In this document: positions 1-9,507 of the stretch, piece by piece
Layout: each line of letters begins with the position of its first letter
How positions within the stretch are numbered: the stretch's first letter is position 1
Assembly: GCA_034509925.1 (NCBI GenBank)
Contig: CM067530.1
Span: 6,506,001 to 6,570,000 of the forward strand
Reading direction: 5' to 3'
Source of the DNA: Hirudinaria manillensis
Lineage: Eukaryota > Annelida > Clitellata > Hirudinida > Hirudinidae
Length of the DNA: 64,000 bases
The notes under the pieces: model-generated
Seen by the model: the letters and a program-made list of their open reading frames with translations, nothing else
Told to the model about the DNA's origin: nothing
Databases searched by the model: none
Translations under genes and position numbers: made by a program

Positions 1-225
1 TTATTATTTAATAATATTATCATAATTTTATCATTATAATATTATCATTTTATCATTTATATTATTATCATTATAATGTTATCATTTATTTTATCTTCCA
101 ACTCTAATGGAACAGAAAATTCCAAGAATTTCGTAAGAATGAATATTTAAAATGCAAGCATTACAAAAACCTCATATTGTAGCCAACACAATCCCCTTAA
201 AGTCTTGTGAAACTCGTCAAAATTG

Positions 226-345
<120 letters not shown>

Positions 346-1213
346 TGGTAATAATGATATTAATAATAACAACAATAATAATAAATATAATTATCGTCAA
401 TTGTAAACCTCCCGAAATATCAAGTAGAAACTTTGATCGTGCCTCAGCGACCCATCGATCTTGAAATGTTCTGCTTGAAAACGTCAACGACTCATCGATT
501 TAATGAAGAACAAAGGACTGACAAAGAACAGGTGTCTTGCTGAAGAATCTGTTCATTAAGAAGATGCATCCTCATGTAGGTCATCATCGGATCTGATGGA
601 TTCCGATGGAAGTTCCATGACATCCATGATCTCAGACATCACTCCAGGTAGGAGCCAGGTGTCAACTACTCACGAAATGTAACGATTTATCTTTGCTTTC
701 CGTTACCACTTTAGTAGTAATTAACAACATTTCGCCGCTAACTAATTTATTATTTTAATAACTACCTATTATTATTATTATTGTTATTATTAGTATTATT
801 ATTATTAGTGATATTAATATTTATCGATTTATTTTGCTCCCTGAAACCATGGAAACTAAGTATAGCAAATAAACTTTTCATTATAAGCATTTTTTAAAAA
901 ATGTTTTCAGGAATAATTTATTTTAATTTTTCCACTATTATTGTGATTAATAATGTCCTGAGAATTGAAGCACTACTTTCGCTATTCGGCAGATGAATTT
1001 TTAATCAAAATTCTGTACTTGAAGTGAAACATTGGATCTGTCATGGAAAAACTTTGGAAGAATTTTTTTTTATGACCTCAAAATTAAAAATTATTATAAT
1101 AATATTATTATTATAAATTCATAATTAACAAAAACCAGCAATTTTGTCAAAAAACCTCATTCGATTATTCTAAGCATAAAGTCACAGTATTGCTGCTAAT
1201 AAATTATTATTAT

Positions 1214-1328
1214 TAATAAAATATTAATAGTAATTAATAAAATATTAATAATAATTAATAAAATATTAATAATAATTAATAAAATATTAATAATAATTAA
1301 TAAAATATTAATAATAATTAATAAAATA
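1214..1328. repeat. 21-bp tandem repeat
   Basis: A 21-bp unit beginning TAATAAAATATT repeats head to tail with starts at about 1214, 1235, 1256, 1277 and 1298 and a partial sixth copy. The first unit differs by one base (AGT instead of AAT near its end). It runs into the ATT/ATA microsatellite that flanks the R2-type element. Confidence 0.85.
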
Positions 1329-1622
1329 ATAATAATAATAATATTATTATTATAATAATATTATTATTATTATAATAATATTATTATTATTATTATAATA
1401 TAATATTATTAATAATATAATAATAATATTATTATTATTATAATAATATAAATAATAATATTATAAATATTATATACATATAATAATAATAATATTATCT
1501 CGGAAAGACGAGGTCGCGATTGGGCTAGCGACCCGCGCTATAAAACGACCGCTACTTCACCGGACTACGATATATGCCCTCATGGTCCCAGCCGAAAGGA
1601 GGAGGAGAATGACGGACCATCA

Positions 1623-4600
1623 ATGGACTCAAGGCTTGACCTGGCTACCAACAGAATTCCGAGTACGACTAACGGCATGTCGGGTAGCAGATGCGTGTGC
1701 GGAAGAACGTTCGCGACCGAAAGGGGACTTAAGATCCACCGATCCAAGACAAATTGCAAGGCACAGAGACAGCGTACTACCGCGAAGGTGAGGGTAGATA
1801 AAACGCCGGACGACACCGGACCGGAGTCACACCACAGTTCCGTGTGTATCCGAGTCTCATGCCCAGGACAAGACCCCCCGAGAGCTAGGATCAGGTTCCC
1901 TCAAGGAAGCGATAAGGAAAGCTGGTCAGGACTGGATGAGGAGCTGAAGCGAGGGCTGAAGAAAGTCCTGAAGGATGGATCATTGAAGTCCTTCAGCGAC
2001 TTCATTTACGACAAATGTGTCGGAAAGTTTGGGGTCATCCCTGCAAAGGAACCTCAGAAGGTGTATGAATCCAGGCGACAGCGCGACATTAACCGCCTAA
2101 AGGGCGAGAAAAAGGCGCTCCGCCGGCGGTGGAAAGTGGCCAACGAAGATGAGAGAGAAGGACTCTCCGTCCTATGGGAAGACGTTAAAAGACGTGTGAG
2201 GGACTTGCGCGGAGCTGAAAGAGCGCGGAAGAGGAAATACGAGAGGAGGAAAGCTATGAGAAGCTTCTTCAGCGATCCCTATAAGTATGGGAGATCGCTG
2301 TTAGATCCTCCAAAATCGGGTGTGCTTACTGTAGAGCAAGACAAACTGGAGGAACACTTTGTCAGAACCTATAGTGACCTCCTCCAGCACGAAGCTCTTC
2401 AGGAAAGGCTGGACATTCCGGCGGTGCCGCTGCCAGCCAGCCCCTTTTGTATGGCGTCTCCTTCGCTCGAGGATGTGAGAAGAGTCGTTAGAAAAGCGAG
2501 AAACCGCTCAGCGCCAGGACCCAATGGAGTTCCATATCTCCTGTACAAGAGATGCCCCAAGACACTATATCTGCTGTATTCCCTCGTCGAGGGGGCGTGG
2601 TCTTCCGCCACGATCCACGATGAATGGAAAAAGGCAGAGGGCGTCTATATTCCAAAGGAGAAAGACTCCAGGGATCTGAATCAATTCAGACCCATATCAC
2701 TGCTGAATGTAGAGGGGAAGATATTCTTCTCCATAATGGCATCGAGGCTCACAGAGTTTGTGATGGCTAACCAGTACGTTGACATATCTGTCCAAAAGGG
2801 AGGAGTTCCAGGTGTACCTGGTTGCATCGAACACACCTCCATGATATGGGAGGCGATCCAAAGGGCCAGGAGGGGCCGGTTGAGTCTGTACGTAGTGTGG
2901 CTGGACCTACCAAACGCATATGGGTCGGTGCCGCATCAACTCCTGTGGAAGACGTTGGAGGCACACCATGTGCCTCAGCCCGTTATCCATATCCTCCAGG
3001 AATATTTTAACGGGTTCATGATGCGTTTCTCCACCCAAGCGTACACGACGAAATGGGTTCCTCTGCAGGTCGGGATAGCCATGGGGTGTGCGATCTCTCC
3101 GACCCTGTTCGTACTGGCGATGCAGATCCTACTGAAGGCAGTTGGGTCCGACATTCCAGAGGCGCACATTGGTAAGGGTGTGTACATGCCTCCAATAAAG
3201 GCATTCATGGACGACACCATCCTGATTATGAATAGAAAGCGAATCGTTCAGGAAACCCTGGACAAGCTGGACGACTTGCTAGGATGGTGTCGTATGGCCT
3301 TCAAACCTGCGAAGTCCAGGAGTCTCTCTTTGGTTAGAGGGAAAATTTGCAGGGACGCGTTCTTCGAGATGGCGGGACAACGAATCCCTACAGTATCCGA
3401 GGAGCCTGTGAAGAGTCTAGGAAGGATGTTTGACGACTCGCTCACCGACAAGAGCATGAAGAACGCCATAGTCACGCAAACCAGTAAGGGGCCGCAAGCG
3501 ATCGAGGCGGCGCCGCTCCAGGGTCGTTTCAAAGTGTGGCTTTTGCAGTTTGTGCTCCTGCCCAGACTCCTTTGGCCTTTGACCATCTATGAGATTGGTC
3601 TATCGGCGGTCGAGGGGTTAGAGAGGAAAATCAATCGGCACACCAGGACATGGCTGGGTTTACCTCCAGCATTGTCGTCGGTTGCCCTCTACAGCAGGAG
3701 CGCGAGCCTTAGTCTGCCACTTAGGTCCATCGTGGAGGAGTACAAACTCTCCAAAATCCGAACGCAGTGGATGCTCAACATGATGGACAACAGGATCCGC
3801 GAAGTTAATCCACTGCTCAGATCTGGAAAGAAGTTCCGAGCGCAGAAAGAGATCTACGAGTCAGTAAATGTACTGATGTTCGAAGAAGTAAGAGGTCCTA
3901 TCCAGACAGACCGTCACGCAGTGGGATGGAACCACTTCCAAAAATGGGTCCAGGCCAGCTCATCGACTAGAGGTGCGATGATTGGCCAGGAGAGGAGGCA
4001 GAAAGAGGAACAAGATCGAGTCACAAAGGCCGTACAGTTAGCACAACAGGGTAAGTGGACAACTTGGGAAGATGTGATCCAACGGTCCCTTACCTGGAGC
4101 GATTTATGGAAGTTGTCCCCGCTCCGGCTGGCCTTTGCGGTAAGATCGATTTATGATCAGTTGCCTTCCAAGGACAATTTAAGGAGGTGGGGGTTAGTAG
4201 AAGACGCCAAATGTGGACTCTGCGACGGAGCCGAGACATTGCATCATGTGCTCAGCAACTGCACATACGCCCTTGCCCATGGTCGGTATACGTGGCGACA
4301 CAATCAGGTCCTTCGAGAAGTGTGTGAGGCCACCAAAGCAGCAGTAACCAGAGCAAACTCGCGCGCAATCTCCAAGCAGCGGAAGATTTACTTCCTGCGC
4401 GAGGGCCACGCACACCTCTGCAGAAAGCGATGTAAAACGCCAAGAAAGGACATCCTTGCAGAGGCAAACGATTGGACAGTCGCAGCCGACTTAGAAGGAA
4501 TGAGGCACTATCCCCAGGTGCTGATTGAGAGTGGCAAGAGGCCAGATATGGTGTTGATGTTACCGTCGTCAGATGCCATCATTTTGGTGGAGTTGACGGT

Positions 4601-4922
4601 CCCATGGGAAGACAGAATGCAATATAGCAATGCGCTGAAAGCGGAAAAGTATGCAGATCTGGCGGTGGACCTGGAAGCGAAAGGGTTCAGAGTTGACCTC
4701 TTCCCAATAGAAGTTGGCGCAAGGGGCGTAGTCGGCAAGTCGACTTACGCATTCCTCACGAAAATAGGCCTATCTAGCCGAGAAAGAACGAAGACGATGA
4801 CAAAGATGTCTGAAGAGACGGAGGCAGCTTCGTTCTGGATCTGGCAAATGAGAGGCAAGGAAACATCTTCGGATGCCACAGCGAAAGGACCAGAGAAAGC
4901 CGCCGATCTCCGGTCAGAATAA
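1623..4922 (+). CDS. R2-type retrotransposon polyprotein (zinc finger, reverse transcriptase, restriction-like endonuclease)
   Basis: The 1099-residue ORF has no internal stop. Residues 24-45 form a zinc finger with C24, C26, H39 and C45, the N-terminal DNA-binding finger of R2-like proteins. The reverse transcriptase spans roughly residues 290-590: motif A reads WLDLPNAYG (about 425-433), motif B GIAMGCAISP, and motif C AFMDD at about 526-530, with both catalytic aspartates. A Cys-Cys-His-Cys cluster (CGLC...HHVLSNC) lies at about 863-880. The PD-(D/E)xK-type endonuclease follows at about 970-990, seen as RPD then VELTVPWE. In this family the protein nicks its target and primes reverse transcription from the nick. 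Motif C has Met where most LINEs have Ala (FADD/YADD), and motif B has Met in place of the usual Gln. Both fall within an otherwise intact protein, so they look like family traits rather than decay. The first ATG of the frame is used as start; the true start could differ. Confidence 0.9.
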   Translation: MDSRLDLATNRIPSTTNGMSGSRCVCGRTFATERGLKIHRSKTNCKAQRQRTTAKVRVDKTPDDTGPESHHSSVCIRVSCPGQDPPRARIRFPQGSDKESWSGLDEELKRGLKKVLKDGSLKSFSDFIYDKCVGKFGVIPAKEPQKVYESRRQRDINRLKGEKKALRRRWKVANEDEREGLSVLWEDVKRRVRDLRGAERARKRKYERRKAMRSFFSDPYKYGRSLLDPPKSGVLTVEQDKLEEHFVRTYSDLLQHEALQERLDIPAVPLPASPFCMASPSLEDVRRVVRKARNRSAPGPNGVPYLLYKRCPKTLYLLYSLVEGAWSSATIHDEWKKAEGVYIPKEKDSRDLNQFRPISLLNVEGKIFFSIMASRLTEFVMANQYVDISVQKGGVPGVPGCIEHTSMIWEAIQRARRGRLSLYVVWLDLPNAYGSVPHQLLWKTLEAHHVPQPVIHILQEYFNGFMMRFSTQAYTTKWVPLQVGIAMGCAISPTLFVLAMQILLKAVGSDIPEAHIGKGVYMPPIKAFMDDTILIMNRKRIVQETLDKLDDLLGWCRMAFKPAKSRSLSLVRGKICRDAFFEMAGQRIPTVSEEPVKSLGRMFDDSLTDKSMKNAIVTQTSKGPQAIEAAPLQGRFKVWLLQFVLLPRLLWPLTIYEIGLSAVEGLERKINRHTRTWLGLPPALSSVALYSRSASLSLPLRSIVEEYKLSKIRTQWMLNMMDNRIREVNPLLRSGKKFRAQKEIYESVNVLMFEEVRGPIQTDRHAVGWNHFQKWVQASSSTRGAMIGQERRQKEEQDRVTKAVQLAQQGKWTTWEDVIQRSLTWSDLWKLSPLRLAFAVRSIYDQLPSKDNLRRWGLVEDAKCGLCDGAETLHHVLSNCTYALAHGRYTWRHNQVLREVCEATKAAVTRANSRAISKQRKIYFLREGHAHLCRKRCKTPRKDILAEANDWTVAADLEGMRHYPQVLIESGKRPDMVLMLPSSDAIILVELTVPWEDRMQYSNALKAEKYADLAVDLEAKGFRVDLFPIEVGARGVVGKSTYAFLTKIGLSSRERTKTMTKMSEETEAASFWIWQMRGKETSSDATAKGPEKAADLRSE

Positions 4923-5357
4923 ATCCACCGAAGCAATTCATCGCCCGAGAGGCGCGGAGCCGGTGACGGAAATGTCTGTTACCGCGCGCCGCTGCAAAGA
5001 AAATTTAAAGCCCAAGTCGATACTGTTGGGCGGCAGGGATGACGGAAAGAAGGCCACTGAGAGTCGCAGGGGCTAGGTGGCGTCGCTTCAGCGACTGAGT
5101 GCAGCGACGAAAGAAGCCAACGAGAGCTTTCAGTAGTCGCTCCAGTCTGGCACGTGATGGCATAAAGAGGCCAATGAGAGCCTTCCAAAGCCTAAGCTTT
5201 TGAGTCCGCACATGGAAACCGACAGGGACATCCGGCTGATCACCGGATGCGGCCCACCCCCGGAGAACGTCAGGGGTTTCAAAGGGCCGAAACGTTCGAA
5301 GATGGGGGACCTTCTCTGAGGATCCCTGTCGGAAAGCTCCGAGGAGGAGTTTCCAGC
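4923..5357 (+). other. 3' UTR of the R2-type element
   Basis: GC-rich, non-coding sequence between the polyprotein stop and the return of AT-rich repeat. It contains several short inverted motifs (for example CATCCGG followed by CCGGATG at about 5229-5250) that could fold into the 3' structure recognised by the element's own reverse transcriptase. That role is known for R2 and is inferred here. Confidence 0.6.
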
Positions 5358-7131
5358 ATCTATTATATAATAACAAGAATTATTTAAATTTATGATATAT
5401 TATTATATATCCGAAGTGAGAAGTAACTGCAGAAATATAAAGTACTTCTGATTAAAAAAATAATTAAATCAATTTTTCTCAAATTCTTTTTTTTTTAAAT
5501 TAATTCCGCCAATATATATATATATATATATTACTAAATCATTATTATTATTATTAACATTATTAATTATAATGAACTGAATCGAAATGCTGGCATTTAT
5601 AGTGACGATGACGATGGCGATGATGATGATGAAAGAGGATGTTTTTAAAGATGATAAGATTTCCACCTGAGAGGGTGATTAATCCCTTTGTAATTAATCC
5701 TTTGGGCTGAAGATGTCAGCACTTGGACGCGCGGAATACCTGAGGTATCGTTTACAGAGTAAAGATTGGACATCGTCTAAATACACCGGAAAAGCTGTCT
5801 ATGCGAGTTTTAAGGATTCCTTTCCTTGTTAGATTCAGAGATTGGAAAAGAAAGGAAGTTCTTATTTGTTTCCAACGAAGAGATATTGTTACTCTGTAAA
5901 AAAGAAATGTTGTTTTCGCCGTCGCTAATTTCTTTTTTTTTTCGGTCGCAAATATTTTCCAATTTTCATCCTGGAAACATCCAATTTCATTCAGGAGATG
6001 CTTATCGGCAGTTCATTTCCGAAGTGTTTTTAGTAGAAGAATCTCTACTATACGACAACAACATATTGATTGCAAGATAACGATATCATGGATATAAATT
6101 AATTGTAATTGAAAATCTATATCCGTAATAGTTCCAGAACCTAATCAGCTCGATTAATTCCACACGCTACTTGGATCAAACTCAAGATGTCTCCACAACC
6201 GGAACCTATCCTAAGCTTGTTTGCTTTTAACCATCGCTAAACTGATTAATCATTCAGCTAATGGTGTAGAGTGATAAGGATTGAATTTCAAGTGAATTTC
6301 GTTGTTTAGAAGTTCAGACCCTGCTTACACCGCAACTCAATCTGTTTGATAATTACATTGGTTTCAGTGGTCAATTTAAAAAAAAAACCAAACCTCTAAA
6401 TAGTTTAAATACCCTAATGGTATAAGAGCCGAAAAGTTATAACTTGGAAACGGTCCGTGGTCATGCAAAGAGTCATGCAATAGGCGTGCGAATCCCAAAG
6501 TCTCGAGACTCCAAAAAAATGGAATGCCGCAAATGCCGTTAATGTTGTAAATACGCAAGGCACGATAAAAAGGGTAGAAACACTTTTTAAAAACAACTGT
6601 CAAGAAATGACAAAAGAGCTGGATATGATTCACTGATATTACATAAAATAGGATCTTAAAAGAATATAATATAATGACATGAAATAATTATGGAGTAATA
6701 ATAATAAGTATGGAATAATAATAATAATAACCGTTTAAATTAATTGCAAGGCATTAATAACAAAGAATAGCAGGAGGCTAATTGCAAAATGACAATATGA
6801 ACAAGAATTAAACAAAGATATTACAAAAGAAGCCTCTCATCTCTGAGCACTTATCCGTTTCCGTCCACGCATTTATTTCTTCGCTACGTGTTTTTATTCC
6901 AGAGAGTTTCTTATTTTAAATTCAACTAAAAACTTTTTCAAAACATTCTTAATAATTCTGAATAATGTTTCTTTAGAAATATGAATTTTTACGTTGCAAA
7001 ATTTATGTTCCTTCAGAACATTGGAAGTTGAAACACGTTATTATTATTATTATTTTATTATTATTATTATTTTCCTATTCTTCTCGACCTCGCTGCCGGT
7101 GATAAATGGATGCTGAGCACTACAGGTGCTC
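5358..7131. other. Intergenic, no gene seen
   Basis: AT-rich sequence with a short (TA)n run at about 5513-5531 and small ATT runs. ORFs here are short, with no recognisable domain or convincing splice pattern. Confidence 0.6.
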
Positions 7132-7655
7132 TCAGCGATTCACCTGAGCACACTCCGTAGGATATGGGAAATGCCCAACAAGATTTTCTGAATCTTCGAA
7201 ACCTTTGGTCGACCTGGTAGTCCAAAGAAGAGAATATTTTGTCTTCCCCGGTTCATGCTCTTTGGCAAGAATATGGAGCCCGTCTTTGCCTTGTTCAATA
7301 AAATCACTTAGATTAACCATGGAACATCTGTAGGCAGACATCAGTTGGATAATTCCCGACCTCCATTGCATCTCTTATTATAAAGTCGACTAACATCTTT
7401 TAATAGATAAAAGTCATGCTTCCGAGTTTTGAGGTCTCGACCGCAGATTCCCTCCAATCAATTACGCCGAAGCTGTTGGTGGGCACTGGAATTGCCAGAG
7501 CTTTAATTGTCGATAACTTGTCCTTGGAATTCAATTCTGATTTGAGAATGAGATGCACTCTACGGTAATGCTTGCCAATTTTCTCCTTCGTTGCAGAATT
7601 TTTAATGTCACCATTCTCATCAATTCCGATGTATTTGTACGTCTTGTTGCGTTAA
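7132..7655 (-). pseudogene. Degenerate LINE reverse transcriptase fragment
   Basis: Read on the minus strand, the segment gives three consecutive pieces of one LINE protein in different frames. The first is at about 7640-7430, with TYKYIGIDENGDI, YRRVHLILKSELN and ALAIPVPTNSFGVIDW. The second is a short stretch with DLKTRKHDF and VSRLYNKRC. The third, to about 7132, contains SGIIQLMSAY and ILAKEHEPGK. This order matches the region after the catalytic core in a common invertebrate non-LTR reverse transcriptase family (KYLGV, then SFGIINW, then GRGLIQLE, then HE..K). At least two frameshifts separate the pieces, so it cannot encode a protein. Only the C-terminal half is visible, as expected for a 5'-truncated copy. 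Confidence 0.7.
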
Positions 7656-7959
7656 AATTTGAATTTCACTTTGCAATGGCGGCCGCTATTGTTTACTGAT
7701 TAACGAATCCGACATTAACAAACCGCAAATAAAGTTAACAAGTTAGGTTGGTTTGTATAATAATTTACACTTTTTTGGTGTTAGCTTCAGAGTTTTAAAG
7801 TTATCCTTGACTGGATTTAGCTGGAACATTGCAACTGAAACTGAATTTTAAATAACATCTAAATAACTTCTATTAAATAAAGTTATGGGCGAGTCAGATT
7901 TGATTAAAACTTAATCGACCAGGTTTGTTAACGTGTTATAACGTTTTTTTTTTATATAT
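7656..7959. other. Intergenic, nothing recognised
   Basis: AT-rich sequence between two LINE remnants. No ORF or repeat worth naming was seen. Confidence 0.5.
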
Positions 7960-8150
7960 TACTAGCCGCTCCTGCCGTCTGAAGCGATCTACCCCCGTAA
8001 GAGCCCAGCCATCCCTGGAGCTCTTCAAGCGGCATCTGAAGACTCACCTCTTCAGGAAACACCTTCCAAATTAGTCGGGAACAGAAGATCACACAAAGCG
8101 CCTCCGACGCTACGCATAAGGCGCTCTATAAATTAACTATTATTATTAAT
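7960..8150 (+). mobile_element. 5'-truncated LINE 3' end with ATT tail
   Basis: The stretch at about 7966-8074 translates as CRLKRSTPVRAQPS, then LELFKRHLKTHLFRKHLPN and stop, the typical last residues of a CR1/jockey-type LINE ORF2. The following short 3' UTR (about 8075-8133) has AAAGCGCCTCCGACGC and GGCGCTCTATAAATTAA, then runs into ATT repeats. Related 3' ends occur in opposite orientation at about 47845-48003 and, more weakly, at 37243-37310. Confidence 0.7.
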
Positions 8151-8939
8151 TAACTATTATCTTGAATATTAATAAAGTTGATGTTCCACCAGATTTTCCT
8201 CAGCAAATAAAACTTAACGAAAATGATATTCCCTAACAGAATTTTTAAAAAAATTATTCGCTATAAATAAAATTTTATTAAGCGCAGTTTGAGACAAAAT
8301 ATTTTGAGTAATTCTTCTCCTGCCTCCTGCGTGCCATCACGATTCTCGTCGCCACGGAAATTCTTGTTCTTCTTCTTATTATTACTATTATTATTATTAT
8401 TATTATTGTTATTATTATTATTATTATTTAATACGATTGAATTAAATTTTCATTAAAGAGATGCATCACCCACTAAAAAATAATAAGAAAGAAATGAAAT
8501 TTAAAAGTAGAGAAAGCAAATAGAAGCATAAAAAAATTAATTAAATTATTTATAAACGAATTCATGTATTATAAATTCATTCCATAAATTCCTGATGGAT
8601 CTGATCACTTATCAGCTCAAAAAAATAAAGAAAACGTTGTTTGATAACGGCAACCTTTATTGCATCTAAATGTACTGAAATGCTAATAAAACACGTTAAT
8701 AAAAATGCTAATAAAGCGTAATTAAATGCACAGTAAGAACATATAATTGCGCATAATAATCAAAAATCCAAAAGATGCAAGAGATGCCTTATTTTCCCGC
8801 AAACGGGTGACTTTCTATCGACCGGAAGTTTCGGGCCCCCAGGCTTTATTTTACATTTTTAAACTTTATTTTTCACGATAAAAGTTTGTAAAAACAAATT
8901 GTTATGAGAATCGCAAAATTATAAGCTGTTATTAAGCTA
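8151..8939. other. Intergenic, ATT microsatellite
   Basis: No gene is visible. An ATT run lies at about 8379-8427. The rest is unremarkable AT-rich sequence. Confidence 0.6.
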
Positions 8940-9507
8940 AAATATTGTTACTGCCTTTAGTAATATGCTTTCCAAATCCTCAGATATCCACTCTTACAAT
9001 CTTAGATCATCCAATCAATTTAGATCTGAATTTTCCCGTACCACCTTCAAAAAATTCTCCATATGTTGTAAAGGTCCATTTTTGTTCTCTTCTCTGCCAT
9101 TATCCCTTACTTCTTTAAACAGTTCCTCTCTATTTAAATCCCTTCTTAAAAAACACATTCTCTCCAGTTGTTGAACCGCACATTTCCTCATCACTTCATC
9201 ATTCATCATTCCTTTCGTTATCCTTGGTCTTTTGTCACAGCACCTCCCTGGTTAATCTACCTCTCTCATTATCAGGTGTTCGTTGTTCCCATCGTGTTTA
9301 GAAGTTTAGAAGTTTTGTCATCCTAATCTCAGTATATCATTCATGTAAAGACCCTTTCATACGTCCCTTCAACTTTGTCAATATGAATTAGCCTATCCCC
9401 TAGACGGGAATTAAATTCCCTTGGGATAAACCATTGATGAATTTGTGATTTTTTGGGCATGATCTGTGTATATTTCAAAAAAATTTTTTTTTTTGAATAA
9501 ACGAATT
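8940..9507 (+). mobile_element. 5'-truncated LINE (CR1/L2-like) 3' end
   Basis: A 69-residue reading frame (8965-9174) contains HSYNLRSSNQF, then FKKFSICCKGP, SSLPLS and SSLFKSLLKKHIL. This is the conserved C-terminus of CR1/L2-type LINE ORF2 proteins. The 3' UTR continues to a terminal segment beginning CCCTTGGGATAAACC (about 9418) and ending TTGAATAAACGAATTCA (about 9507). The same terminal segment recurs at 31903-31992 inside the C2CD3 gene, which supports a dispersed family. The RT domain is absent. Confidence 0.75.

Larger units (their letters stand above)
1499..5357 (+). mobile_element. R2-type non-LTR retrotransposon, apparently full length
   Basis: A GC-richer unit sits abruptly inside ATT/ATA repeats. 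It has a 5' leader of about 120 bp, one uninterrupted ORF of 1099 codons, and a 3' UTR of about 430 bp with GC-rich, probably structured sequence. The single ORF with an N-terminal zinc finger, central reverse transcriptase and C-terminal restriction-like endonuclease is the architecture of the early-branching site-selective LINEs (R2, R4/Dong, NeSL and relatives). The 5' edge is where the AAT tract stops (about 1498) and the 3' edge is where TATTATATAATAA sequence resumes (about 5350). No poly(A) tail or target duplication could be defined because both flanks are simple repeats. Edges are approximate to about 20 bp. Confidence 0.8.

Noticed and set aside
1580..1816. Short ORFs overlapping the start of the R2-type polyprotein
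   Set aside because: They are shadows of the real frame starting at 1623; the zinc finger and RT belong to that frame.
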